64,000 bases of DNA from Turritopsis dohrnii (lineage: Eukaryota > Cnidaria > Hydrozoa > Anthoathecata > Oceaniidae), in assembly GCA_027922465.2 (NCBI GenBank), contig BQMF02000059.1:620001-684000 (forward strand), read 5' to 3'. Of the stretch, positions 37,301-48,437 are shown piece after piece. The position numbers and the translations under genes are program-made. Within the stretch, counting starts at the first letter, position 1. Each line of letters starts with the position of its first letter. The notes under the pieces are model-generated. The model did no database searches and was not told the DNA's origin. It was given only the letters and a program-made list of their open reading frames with translations.

Positions 37301-39164
37301 CTTAACCTTTAACTTAGAAACTCTATTCTAACTATTTTGTTCAGTCTTTAAACCAATAGTCAGAACACACATAGAAAGCCCATATATACATCATATATGC
37401 ATCATTTGCATCATTAATCTTTCAATGACGAAACAGGACGTATGTTAACAGCAGTCTTTATGACTGAAATACTTTATCTTGTATGACCATTCAGAATAAA
37501 TAAAAATAAAAGAATCAATTCAGTATCAAATCTAACTAAAGAACGTTAATACCTCAAGCGAGATTAGATTGTCACCTAAAACAACTTGTTTTGGAGCCAG
37601 AAGAAGAAGATGAACTGCTTGTGTCTGTACGTTTACGTCAAACTTCTTGATGATGACACGTGGTGGTGTCTTCAGAATATATTTAAAAAGTATGTCTGGA
37701 ACTTTTGGAACTAAAGCTACCATTATATTTAGTAAATCCATTGTTGCATTTTCAGGAAACCTGAAGCAAACATCGCCCTCATGCAGATATATTTCAACGA
37801 ACATTGATTCTGGAACATGCTTAAGAGATGATATTGTTTTTGTGTTTTGCAAGATTTTCTTTATTGGAACATCGAGTTTAAGTTTGGTTCCTTTCATCAC
37901 TGTTTTTGCATTTGATATATATTTGACTAAAACTTTGTTAAGTTCTTCATCCTTAAGTATCATCATGTCATTACTAGCATATTCAAATACAAGATTGACA
38001 GTGATATGTTTGATTATTGGAATGTCAGTCAAGTTTTTACCAGTCAAAGCTGACAGGACTTTTGTTGGATTGATATTCTTTATATCAGCGATAAATGCTA
38101 CCGTTGCTGAGCTGCAGCTCTGCTTTTGAACAATCACAAAAACCATTATGGGACCAATGCCCAAAATTCCATTCACAGTACCTTTCAAGACTATTTCAAA
38201 GGAACCATCCACGTCTCGACTTCCTGTAATGATTGGATCAGAAATAATAACATCAGTGAATAAACTACTCTGAGATTCACCCTCTGCGACACCTTTTTTA
38301 GAAAATATTTGGGAAAACTCATTGGATGATATAGAGTCCATCTTAATTGAAAACAACCCTTCATTGGAATCTTTCTTCTTGTCCAACTTTAATGGTGCTT
38401 TTGCTCCTACTAACTCCATAATTCCATCCAGTTTGATGCCAATTTTTTCAAAAGAGATTTGTTTCTTCAGTTCTTTGTAGTTAAAACTCATTTCTAAGGA
38501 TCCAGATTTCACCTGAAGAAGAAATCTGTCAAAATGAGGTTCCAATTTTCCGTTCCTAGTTCCAATTTTTTTGACATTTCTAGACTAATGGAGATTTGCT
38601 CTGATCTCTAATATATAAAATTTTTAGATCAATAGCTGTAAATAAAATAGACATTTTTGAAAATAACTTTTATAACATGCTAGCATGAAGGAAGTTTTCA
38701 TTTCCGAAATCCAAATTGCTTGATTTTCGATCTAACAGTTGTTTTTTTAGCCCCAAAAGATAAGACATAAAGGTACGTAGACGCGTATCATAAAAACAAC
38801 AACAACAAAAAATACTGAAAAATAAAATGGCTAACCTTGAGTTTTTCTTTAACAATGTCAAACGCCTCTTTGCTGACAGTTTTAAATTCTACGTCGCCAT
38901 CACACTTATTAAGAAAAAACTTTTTAACTTGAAAGTTTTCTAGTGGAATGAATTTTTCTGTGATATTTTTCAAATTGGTTTTCTTGAAAATGAAATCAAA
39001 TAATCTTGGTATGGACAGCTTGTCATGGCACGATTTATCTTTCGGTGTGAATGATATGTTGCACTGGTTGTCACTAACTTCCAAAACACACCCAAATAAC
39101 TTATACTGCCTGCCAGTTTTTGTCTCGGTTCCAAACATAGACATCAAATCAGGAAAGGTCGTTT
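25329..39164 (-). CDS. large unrecognised, probably secreted protein (22 exons found, N-terminus missing, at least 1634 aa)
   Basis: Exons: 38836-39164, 37553-38512, 36977-37106, 36500-36647, 34311-34447, 33136-33315, 32840-32923, 32481-32765, 32074-32223, 31683-31919, 31129-31364, 30750-30929, 30108-30231, 29477-29623, 28952-29130, 28308-28716, 27839-27984, 27358-27583, 26811-27008, 26558-26626, 25630-25859, 25329-25451. Every junction keeps frame to the stop. The first exon needs a preceding base, so at least one 5' exon with the start is missing. Residues about 1-1050 are beta-like, hydrophobic and poor in low-complexity sequence (for example GILGIGPIMVFVIVQKQ, GILGNVELHLTMVGMWKKP). Residues about 1060-1170 are Cys-containing (CPDWDECKTMVESPICLAEC). 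About 1170-1635 are mostly helical and charged. Acidic runs lie near 570 and 1340, and dibasic sites (RNKRQ, LDKRS) are present. I recognise no family. Even Cys use and the dibasic sites suggest the secretory route. Confidence 0.82.
33761..34146. mobile_element. 386-bp PIF/Harbinger-type MITE with TAA target duplication
   Basis: Ends GGGCGTGATCACATGAGGGG and complement GGGGGTGATCACATGGAGGG are inverted and flanked by TAA. GCTAGCCCGG / CGGGCTGGCT and GAGATCTCGG blocks make nearly the whole element self-complementary. It is in an intron of the large gene. Confidence 0.8.
34448..36499. other. largest intron of the large gene, no exon seen
   Basis: About 2 kb of A+T-rich sequence with a GATGAT microsatellite near 35933-35952 and a short palindrome AATCCGTCAGACGGATT near 36271. 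The flanking exons join in phase without anything from here. Confidence 0.5.
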
Positions 39165-40578
39165 CTAGAAATATATAGATGCTATGGAGTCTGGTTATGT
39201 TTTGAATGGCAATTAAAATAAGTTAAACGAACATTTTGTTAATAGAGAAGCGAATAAATCTGAAATTGGGTGGTAAAGCCCTTTCAAAGCTAATGCAAAC
39301 AGCGTATTAGATCTATAGCATCTTTACACTCATAATGTTAAATTGATATTCTTAGCTGAAGTTTCCAATGAAATCAGAAGTAATGGTGTGTGTAGGTAAA
39401 TGTAACTTCTGAAATAATCGGAAAGATAAAGGATTGTGATCTATATGAAAATCTGGGGCACTTAAAGTCCTTGAACAAAGTCTGATTTATGTTCAATAGA
39501 AATTACGTTTAATTTAAATTAAATGCTATCTAGAAAAGATTTAATATTTAGATATACAGAATTTGATAGTGGATACAGTGTAAATGTTAAAAGCTTAAAG
39601 TCTTTGCAGATTTCTGGAAGTTCATTTTTCATAACAATTTTCATTTGGAATATTGAAACACTGATACAAAAAACTCAATATCATGTTCAGGCTTTTTTTT
39701 TGCTGAAACCAAGCCATGGAAATGGCATGTAATATTGAAATTGATGACATTAAACTAAATGTTTAATCAAATTTAAAAACGTCTTAATTTTGTTTGACCA
39801 GCTTTTCTGAAAACCATGATTAATTAACACGCTGTTAACAAAAAGAACTTCACAAGGAAACGACAGGAGAACATCAATGAAACACACATTATTTAGTAAA
39901 CGTAACAGTTGACATATGTAACGAAATATTTCGTAACAATTACTTTTCGTCATGATTTCTAAATATTTCGTGCATAACTAATTGTTTTAAAGGTTATTTT
40001 AAGGGAAAACACGTGGAAGAATAATTCTTTAGCACGTTGTGTGAAATATTTAGAAATAGTTTGTGGTGTAATACGTTATTAATACTTTATTAATTCTATC
40101 ACATGAAAACCAAATGGTATATGATCACGCGATGGTAAATATCTTATAAATATGGTCCAGGTAACTGCCCTTTTTCAAATCGAACGAAAAAGTAAAACTT
40201 CATCGACATCTTCGAGGTAAGAATAACTTTTCCATGTTGCAGGTTGGAATCTTCATAATTCAAATCATTCATTAGGTCCCTCAGGTTTTGAATTACAGAG
40301 GGGAGCTGTATGTTAGTTCTTCGGAACAAAAATAAGCCTGTCTCGTTTTCCTTTAAAATTTCATTATCTCGTCTAAAAGGACTAGACTGACTTTATGTGC
40401 TCAACATGATATCTTAAAACTGCCGTCAGTCCTTATCTTGCTCATCTTGTATTCTTTTAAATCCTATTCTGATAAAGTAATAAAGAATAACATTATTTGT
40501 CAGTTTTTGTAAAGGAATTGAGTATCAGAGAAGAGATATAATTCATGGCAGAAATTACTTACGCTTCCTACTAGAGAA
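39165..40578. promoter_or_regulatory. divergent intergenic region between the large gene and the CAP gene
   Basis: The large gene is transcribed leftward and the CAP gene rightward, so this 1.4 kb should hold the missing 5' exon(s) of the former and both promoters. Open minus-strand pieces at 39577-39660 and 40144-40329 have possible splice sites. Neither joins the 38836-39164 exon in phase. No defined promoter motif is claimed. Confidence 0.4.
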
Positions 40579-42799
40579 ATGATGTGGATTGCATTCAACA
40601 TAAAAGCAATTTCAATATTGGTTCAAATTCAAGCTGTATTGTCCCTAAATGTTCAACTAATTCGCGAAAAAGAGGAATGTCTCCACGCCATCAATGTGAT
40701 AAGATACAGGCATCGAGTTTCAAACCTATCGTGGGACGAAACTCTTTCACGACAAGCGGAAAGTTGGGCTTTATATCTAGCAGCTGTCAACAAAGGGCTC
40801 ATGCATTCATCCTTTGTCGATAAAAACGGAAACAAATATGGCGAAACTTTATACTATCAGACTGGATCTGGGAATTGTGTCGATGCTTTATATCTTTGGT
40901 ACAAGTACGTCCGGATATTTTAATATGTTTATTTAAGTAGTTTCGGATTGTCGGATGTCGCTTTAAGTAGTTTCGGATTTTCACACAAGATGTCACTTCT
41001 ACGAACCCTTGATACAATGCAGAGAAAGAGAAATAAGATAATAAGCATTATATAAACATTTTTTTAGAGAGGTTGATAACTACAATTTCCAGAGTCCTGC
41101 CAGAACTTCAAATACTGGGCATTTTATCCAACTGGTTTGGAGCAGGGCCATGTCATTCGGTGTGGGGATAGCTTTTTCAAACCAAAAGACTTGGATAGTT
41201 GCTAGATATCGCCCTTCACAAATTGGATCACTCAGAGATCATGTCTTTCCTTTGAGAAGTGGTATGTCAGGAATATTTGTCATTACAGCAGAAGTTTTAG
41301 ATTTCCCATTTACGTTTTCATTTCGGACAAATGAAATGAAAAGCAATATTAAGGAACCATTACATATCTAGTCTTTTATAAAAAGAATGTTTTTAAGCAG
41401 TTTCACATATAGTGCACTTTTTACATACGATCTATAATCATTTGTAAGCTTCAGTCAGGAAAGAGAAAGTGTCTTCTGTGAGAAAGTGTTAATTGGTCAC
41501 TTAAACAGTTCAAATTACTTAAAGAACGTATTGTCATTGGTTCGACAAATTGGATTCGACCATATCAAATGCAATAGAATTTCCCCGAATTGTATTTGTA
41601 GGAATCTCCGCACCGACCCAGAAAGATCTGAAGTTATCAAGTAATCCCGAACGGGTGACGATTAATCTCAATGTTAAGCATGGCAACACTCTAACACCGT
41701 GCATGGACCTGAACAAGCATTGCAATTACTGGTTGAACATTGCTGGTTATAAGTAAGTGCTCAATAGATTGTTCGCAAGTTAATTTGTGTATATACATCA
41801 AAATTGATGGTTGGAAACAAGCAGGTAAACAGTGTGAACCAATGTAATTGGCGTAACACTTAGCCTGAAGAACCAAGTGACCACGAAGATAAATGCATAT
41901 GGGCTAAAACTCAAATAGATGGTGATCGTTGCCACTTTTACTTAACTTAATTAAGTTAAAGTAGTATGACCATCCAATCTTCTTATCATAAATCCTTCAA
42001 ACTGAATGAAACACTTCAAAGTATTACTTCAAAGTTAAAGAGCCTTTTCACTGTTCTAAATAAAAGTCATGAATAAACTGCGTAAAATCAGAATTATAGA
42101 TAACTGAAGATACATAGCCATAAATCGTAGTTAGATGCTTTATAGTAATTCGAAATTAGACGTCATATCTAGAAACCACTGATTCCTTATTTAGGTGTGA
42201 TGATCCTCGATACACTATCCCACGGGCATGCCCGAAATCTTGTGGAGTTTGCAAAACTACCGCAGGTGGCTGGTCACACTATCAAAAAGTAACAAAGTGT
42301 TCGGTAAGTTTAAGGTATTTGATGATACAACTGACCAGGGATATTTGAAAGTAAGCATGTATAAATATTTTCCATTACTCAAGCACAACAACAACAACGC
42401 CAAAGAAATTAGTCTGGAAAACAGTTCCCCAGAAATTAGCCTGGAAAACAGTTATTGGCTGTGCAATAAATAATTATAAGAGTTCGATTAAAATAACGCT
42501 ACCTGGAGTTCCTGAAACCTATTGTAATTTTTCTTCGTTATGTCTTTATGTGTTTGTTTGAACGCTCTGTAATTGAACTTCCGTACCCAAAGTGCAAACC
42601 GATCATTCAGATCAAAAGGTATATAAAACAACTTCGAGAAAGAGCAAGAGGCATTTATAGAGATGTTTTTATTTTATAGACTGCCACAGGAACATACATG
42701 GTGGAGCGATTTTGCATCGATCCTCTGCCATCAGCTGATGGGAAAGATTGCGTTGGTGATTACAAAATTGCTGTCGCATGTCATGGTCAGAACTGTTAA
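40579..42799 (+). CDS. secreted CAP-ShKT-TSP1 protein (five exons, 307 aa)
   Basis: Exons: 40579-40904, 41068-41261, 41578-41752, 42195-42303, 42680-42799; phases agree. The start gives MMWIAFNIKAISILVQIQAV, a signal peptide. Residues about 30-150 form a CAP (CRISP/GAPR-type) domain: INVIRYRH, SWDETLSRQAESWA, MHSS, then NKYGETLYY, then GHFIQLVWSRAMSFGVG. The His and Glu of the CAP cavity are visible. A ShKT domain spans about 215-251 (CMDLNKHC, then CPKSCGVC, six Cys). A TSP1-like repeat follows at about 256-307 (GGWSHYQ, RFCIDP, KDCVGD, CHGQNC). ShKT domains occur both in toxins and in ordinary cnidarian enzymes; the CAP and TSP1 neighbours favour a matrix or secreted defence role, but function is not known. 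Confidence 0.9.
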
Positions 42800-43253
42800 C
42801 AGAATTTCTTATGAAGATTCAATAAGAAATTGGAGTGATTGGACAACCCTGAATTTTGTTTTTGTTTTTTGTTTTTTTGTTTTTTTACTTTTTCGTGTAT
42901 GCCGAATAATTTTATCAACTTATGAAAAGAGAAAAAGTATGGGTGTCACTGTGTCAATTGGGGATTTTTCATTATTTTTGTTTTTTAATTTCGCGATTTA
43001 TTTTTATTTTTTTGCTTCCTATTTGCATTTTAGTATTGCAAGAAGTTTATCTTTATACTCTTTGATTGTCTTATCTTGTCATTTTCAAAGCTACAAGTAC
43101 AGAATGAACTTGTCTTCTCTGAAAGACTGTGTTTTGAACAAGACAGTGCATATCCCAAAACAATTCCAAAGCGTTCTTAATTATGTTGATTGTAAATGTT
43201 GAAGATAGTATAATGTTGATTTTCTGAAAGGAACAATTAAAATATTGAAAATT

Positions 43254-43514
43254 TTAACCTTGATCCTCTGGATCTTCGTTGTCTCCCCTCACCACAGCAT
43301 TCTTGTGAAAATGTTTAGCTTTGTGTAACTTGGTCTTTACATTCTTATGTGGTGTACCGGTTTGGTGTAGCTTGGCCTTTACGCCATTCTTATGTGGTGT
43401 ACCAGATTGGTGTGATTTGGGCTTTGCGGGTCCTTGATGACTGGTGTGTGGTGTATATGCGTGTACGACTGTAATTACCACAGCCAATATGAGAAAAAAC
43501 AATGGCTGTCTCAT
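43254..43514 (-). CDS. short secreted His/Lys-rich repeat protein (86 aa, single exon)
   Basis: The start gives MRQPLFFLILAVVITVVHA, a strong signal peptide with a likely cut after HA. The remaining 67 residues are basic and contain imperfect repeats built on GTPHKN and VKTKLHK, with histidines about every five to eight residues and no cysteine. It ends in a short acidic tail (GDNEDPEDQG). No intron is needed. I recognise no family. The composition resembles cationic, histidine-rich host-defence or metal-binding peptides, but that is inference only. It lies between two secreted-protein genes. Its expression is not shown by the sequence, and so the call rests on signal peptide plus repeat structure. 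Confidence 0.68.
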   Translation of the reverse strand: MRQPLFFLILAVVITVVHAYTPHTSHQGPAKPKSHQSGTPHKNGVKAKLHQTGTPHKNVKTKLHKAKHFHKNAVVRGDNEDPEDQG

Positions 43515-43729
43515 CTTGTGTTTGTGCTGAATAAAGATAGTGAAATAAACTCAGCTCAATGCAGAATAATCTACTAAATTCATTATAACTCAAATCACAG
43601 ATACAGATTAGGTGACTCTTTGCCATTAAATATTTTTTAAAACCTTTTTTAAAATTCCTACCTCATTAACGTGTGCATTTTTCAATTGATATATCTATTT
43701 TTGTCTTTTCTACTTTCGTTTATATGTTT

Positions 43730-44160
43730 TCATCAGGTGTGGAAAAATACCGAAAAATTGCCGAAGAAAATACCGAATAAAAGCGTAAAAGTTATTCACG
43801 CAAAAAAAAGATTATCGTCAATGATAGGAATAAATCGAAAAATTACTGAAGCGAAAATAACTGATTGATTGTTACGTTTTTCGATATCTTTCGTAAACAA
43901 ACCTATACATTTCGTAAACAAAGATAAAATGTTTTATTTATCAAATTAGTTTTAGAAGTGAAAGCTAACACGGAGTTTGTTTTTATTTTTCAGACAAAAT
44001 ATCTTATCGGGGAAAAAAAGTCGGTAAAAGATTTAGTCGGGGAGAATTTTAGTCGGGAACATTTTAGTCACCTAAGGAAACATTAGTCACTTTTCCCCGA
44101 CTAAAATATTTTCAAAATTAAAAAAAGAAATTGGTCACTTTCCCCAGACTTTTTTTAAGG
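43730..44160. repeat. foldback-like patch with GTCGGGGA / TCCCCGACT motifs
   Basis: Repeated AAAAGTCGGTAAA, TTTAGTCGGG, TTAGTCAC and inverse TTTCCCCGACTAAA motifs occur here. Similar AGTCGGCAAAAA motifs recur at 58990-59080 and 59335-59410, suggesting decayed copies of one element family. Confidence 0.4.
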
Positions 44161-44453
44161 TAAGCCAGTTCAGCAATAAATGAGATAATGTTTCATGATT
44201 GAAGGTTGATACTATTTACTTCAACATGATTTTCGATTTGTTTTTACCTGGCTGCAAACTCATCAAAACATCCATGCTTGCAAAGTTCATGGAAACAAAA
44301 ATGGAGGAAAACGTGAAAACTTGAAATCTACAACATTTCCGTTCTTTGATATCTTGTCTTTGAAGCACAGGACCTGACAGGTCAAAATAAAAGCACACCG
44401 ATTGAATTTTACGGTGATTCCTCAGGTGTAGGACCCTTTTGATCCCTCTATAA

Positions 44454-44687
44454 GGGACTGTTCACAAATGACGTCAACTGTTAGGGGGGGAGGGAGGGGG
44501 AGAGGGGTTATGCCAAAGTTGACGCTAGTTGTGATACTAGTGTTGACGTTAACCTTCACAATTTTCAGCGTCAACGACGACGTCAACTGAGGGGGAGGGA
44601 CCAACGCAAAGTTGACGCAGGTTGACAGAGGGGGGAGGGGGGTCAAAAAGTTTGAAAAATTGGATGACGTCATTTGTGAACAATCCC
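44454..44687. mobile_element. 234-bp PIF/Harbinger-type MITE with TAA target duplication
   Basis: GGGACTGTTCACAAATGACG and complement GGGATTGTTCACAAATGACG are inverted ends flanked by TAA on both sides. The interior has GTTGACG and GGGGGAGGG blocks that pair with each other. Confidence 0.85.
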
Positions 44688-44975
44688 TAATTAGTACCAG
44701 ACCTTATTCATGATTTTCGTAAAATATCAAGTGAATTTAATTTAGTATTTCATCAAACTATATTGAATAGTTTGCGATTATAGCTATATTGGAACATTGA
44801 TATTCTGAAACAACAGTGATTTTACGTTTAGAGATCTGGTACCCAATTAGAATTCAAGACGTTTATCCAAAATTGGCATGCGCAGAAATACGAGAAGTAG
44901 AATTGAGAAATGGGTAAGAACACTTTCAGAAGGATTAAGAATCATGAAAATGTATTTCAGATTATAACCATTTCA

Positions 44976-47900
44976 TCAAGGTACAACAGGTCGAATTCCA
45001 TTTACACAAACTACATTCTTTCGATATGTACAAATCCCAGTCGCGTTTGTTAGTGGTTGAAAGAACAAGGTCTGGTTGAACGGACCAAGGGGACACACCA
45101 TATTGATTGTTCGAGAATTCGTGCAGGCTACAAAACCGTCACATGTGGATGGATCAGGAATTTGCGCATGCCCACGGAGGATACATGTATTGTTGTGTGT
45201 ATGCACTTGTCTTGGTGGCTTGGTGAAATTCACTGGATGTATTTTTTGAACTGAAATAGATAAATAAAGACATTGATTTTCGAAAGAATATGATCACGTG
45301 GTTAAAGTAGAAACTGGGAAGAAATCCGGGACCCAAGCGAGGTTATAGTAAGCTTATCTCGACCACTGAACGAACAATCAAGAGCAAACTGCAGCTTTGT
45401 TAAAAGATGAACTAGACTGAACTCCATACTTTCTGTTGCTGGTGGTATATTACATTCAATGTTCTTTTTCCAATCGCAGACTGATATCAATGGATTAAAA
45501 TGAAGTGGTTTTGGACAAATAAACACAGTGGCCGTCAGATGGTTTACACCACATTTGATGAACCTGTCACACGAGAGCGGATATGGGTAGATACCTAAAT
45601 GAGATATAAACTGATTTAGAAAAAAAGGAAGAAGAATTTGTTGCCGTAGTAATGCAGAGTTTCATGAATTCTCTTATTTTCAGTACATAGATTACCTTTA
45701 TATTGAAGCTGTGACGCGGCTCATGGAAAAGGGTTATTAAAACAAACTTTTTATTTCGAATAAAACCCAACAAAAACAAGTGAACTTTACGAGCATCAAC
45801 CCGATATGTCGGACAGTGCAGCAAAACAGTGCTATTACATATACACCTTGGCTTTGCTTTTATATTGCTGAACGACGACGATTGAAAACTTCATTAAACC
45901 TTTAAGTCATAAGAATATTTCCTGGTCTGAGATGAGATTATTAGAATTACTTTTGTTGCTATATCTAAACTGGACTTTATTAGGCTCGCTGTTTGATCAT
46001 ATAATGTTAAATGGTTTCTTACGATTGGTTGGAATTTGTCATGTGATCAAAAAGTAACCAAAACAAAATCTGTTTATTTAAAAGATCAAAGAAAAAGATG
46101 ACAATAGTTATACGTCCAATCGTTTCTAGTGACGAGTTTACCTGGTTCTCTGTATTTACAAAAGTCTAACTGAATTCTGGCATCGATCCCGAACCAGTTG
46201 TTCACCCGACAGTACTCGTCGACGTCGGGTTCGATGCAGTTGATAGTCGGAGGGTGGGGTTGCATTGCTAGAACAGAAAAAAATGTAACAACTAAAACAT
46301 AACGACGAAACGACAAATGACGTTATTGGAACCGGTCGAAAGATCACTGACACGGATCAACATTTCATTAAATTTAATGTAGGTTATTAATAGAATAGAT
46401 ACTTGCTACGCCCTTTTGTAAAATTTAAGCCCTTTTGTAAAATTTACGCCCTTTTGTAAAATTTCTTTTTGTCTACTTCCAGTCTGCTTAAATCTTATAG
46501 AGTTATTTAGTTTAAATCTGCAGCATGATAAAATCAGAATTGAAATCCTCTTTTCTCTGCCTTCCTTTTTCTTATAATGCAGAAAACATGACCTATTAGT
46601 AGAACTGACGTACACTCGACGTATATTTGGCGAACATTTGAATTATATTTGACGTATATTTGACGTATGTTTGACGTATGTTTGACGTATGTTTGACGTT
46701 TGCATAGCGTGACTTCATGTAGAAACATACCTCCATCAATCTCTAGTAAGAACGTGTATCGACCTAACCGTTTGAAATCCTGCTGATTACTATACTGAAT
46801 AACCCAATCAGGACGAAAGGGGAAGAATACAGTCAATGGAAACAGTTTGGTCAAGGTGTTTCCAGCGTGTAAACCAGCCTTAAAGAAAAATGTAAGTCTG
46901 TTTTACATCATTGCAAAGCTAGTGACTTCAATGAACTAATTGAATAATGTAAACGAAGTATCTAGTTCGATAAAAAGCACAATTCAACATACATTTAAAA
47001 TGCTATTCAAAATGTGCTAAGTGCGCTTACTAAAGCTTTTCTTGGGCATTTTTGATCGGTACCATCCATGTTATGTTCGTTGAAATATGACAGAATTCTA
47101 TAGATAAAAGTTGCATATGTGCGCCGAATATTACCCACTTGCACATTGATGAGAGCCAGTTGAAACGAATTAACATTTGTCTAAAAACAGAACAAAAACA
47201 TCGTTTATCTAACAATCTCAGATCATCAATATCTCATGGTGTAAATGACTGTAAATGTGTTTGGACCTGAGAGCATTTGGTCAAATGACTGAAAATGTGT
47301 TTGGACCTGAGAGCATTTGGTCAATTGCGTTCAAACAAACTCAGTTCTTATGATTTTTGCCAAGAAGTTGAACTTTAGAGGGGATGGATGAAGAAGTCAT
47401 AGCAACGGGACATTTGCAACATGGCGGTCAGATTACTGATATTAACTTTATTATGTTATGTTTAGACCTCTATTTATTCAAATGCTGAAATTTTGGCAAA
47501 TTTGGCAATTAATCACAAAATAAGCAGAGCACCTTGGATTTTGTTAAAGTAAATTTTAAGCAACTTCGGCTCCAGCTTTCTTGCTCTTCCTTGTTAGGCA
47601 AGTTGTCGCACAAATCAAAATAAAACGACTGAAATTCCCCCAAAAAGCAAAATGGCGTTTTCATAGAAATAGTGTGTATATTTCCATCAAAATGCACTCA
47701 TTCGCAGTAATTCTACAACACATTTGGCCAATATGTCTCTGAAAGAAATCTAACCATCCTTTAAAATAATTTACCTGAGGTCTCGGTGTGTTTTGATCGT
47801 TTTTCATTCGGTCCCAAGTTATAAAGATAGCTGATTTAATATTATCTCTTGAAATCATATGGTTTGTACCAAGGAAAGCATTGTTGATGTCTTTCAAGAT

Positions 47901-48437
47901 TTGTAAACGATCTGGTTCATTACCAGTAAAAGCAACCTCTTCTTTCGTTACCGTGCCCATTTGAAGATTATTCGGAAGCCAGAACGGGGCAATAAACGGG
48001 ACATTAAAGCCGTCTTTAATTATTTCCCGGAGTAATGGCGGACATTCTTGAAGAAGGTTATTATGACCGATTCCAACTACTCCGTGCTTTGTTATCTATA
48101 ACATCAACTTGAAGAAATGTAGAAACGATATAGTAGTTAAACATCAAACGGAAATCTCAAACACTAATTAACCATCTTATACTTCAAAGAAATCAGTTTT
48201 TGATGGTCCCTTGATAGTTTGACTTCTTGAGAATAAAACGCAAATCATCCATACCGTGATATCATTCTGACCTCCTTGATAATCGTAGAAATATATCGGA
48301 TGCGTAAGTGACGCATAATGGTAGCCATTTGTGAACTGAAGCATAAACTGTTTTCTGACGTCATCAGACGCACCAAAAAATTTCCCCTCTTGTGCTCTTA
48401 TCGTCCCAAATAGAAAAAACAACCCACATACCAACAT
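44976..48437 (-). CDS. secreted NIDO-domain protein with two CBM14 (peritrophin-A) repeats (seven exons, 455 aa)
   Basis: Exons: 48255-48437, 47775-48095, 47031-47180, 46731-46878, 46142-46267, 45430-45594, 44976-45250; all phases agree. The leader is MLVCGLFFLFGTIRA. Residues about 85-265 match the nidogen N-terminal (NIDO) domain: VPFIAPFWLP with LQMGTVTKEE, then SAIFITWDRM, TNVNSFQLALI, ATFIYRI, AGLHAGN and GRYTFLLEIDG. Two six-Cys chitin-binding type-2 modules follow. The first runs from FCKYREPG to KKNIEC and includes FICPKPLHFNP. The second runs from CILRGHAQIPDPSTCDGF to GICTYRKNVVC. The protein should be extracellular and bind matrix or chitin-like glycans. ATG at 46314-46316 with a signal-like stretch could start a shorter CBM14-only form, but the polypyrimidine acceptor there fits splicing better. 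Confidence 0.9.
46408..46464. repeat. 19-20 bp tandem repeat, three copies
   Basis: The unit ACGCCCTTTTGTAAAATTTA occurs three times in an intron of the NIDO gene. Confidence 0.9.
46615..46702. repeat. 11-bp minisatellite, about six copies
   Basis: TTTGACGTATG units repeat in the NIDO-gene intron, ending 28 bp from an exon donor. Confidence 0.9.
47243..47322. repeat. 40-bp tandem duplication
   Basis: Two adjacent copies of AAATGACTG-N-AAATGTGTT then TGGACCTGAGAGCATTTGGT differ at one base. It is in a NIDO-gene intron. Confidence 0.95.
47665..47735. repeat. dispersed repeat copy
   Basis: GAAATAGTGTGTATATTTCC followed by AATGCACTCATTCGCAGTAA is shared with 51590-51680 and, rearranged, with 6945-7030. 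Confidence 0.6.

Noticed and set aside
37647..38129. 160-aa open frame on the plus strand
   Set aside because: It is antisense to the 320-codon exon of the large gene, which has phase-matched neighbours.
39577..39660. Minus-strand piece with a good acceptor, also considered as a 5' exon of the large gene
   Set aside because: It ends in phase 2 while phase 1 is required.
40144..40329. Minus-strand open piece considered as the first exon of the large gene
   Set aside because: Its possible donors do not give the one-base overhang needed by exon 38836-39164, and there is no signal peptide.
42663..43202. 179-aa plus-strand hydrophobic frame
   Set aside because: Its start overlaps the last CAP-gene exon in another frame, and the rest is T-rich 3' flank.
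46086..46316. Separate short gene starting MSFRRYVLVV with a signal-like start
   Set aside because: The hydrophobic codons are the polypyrimidine tract of an acceptor; joining to the NIDO exon keeps frame and completes the protein.
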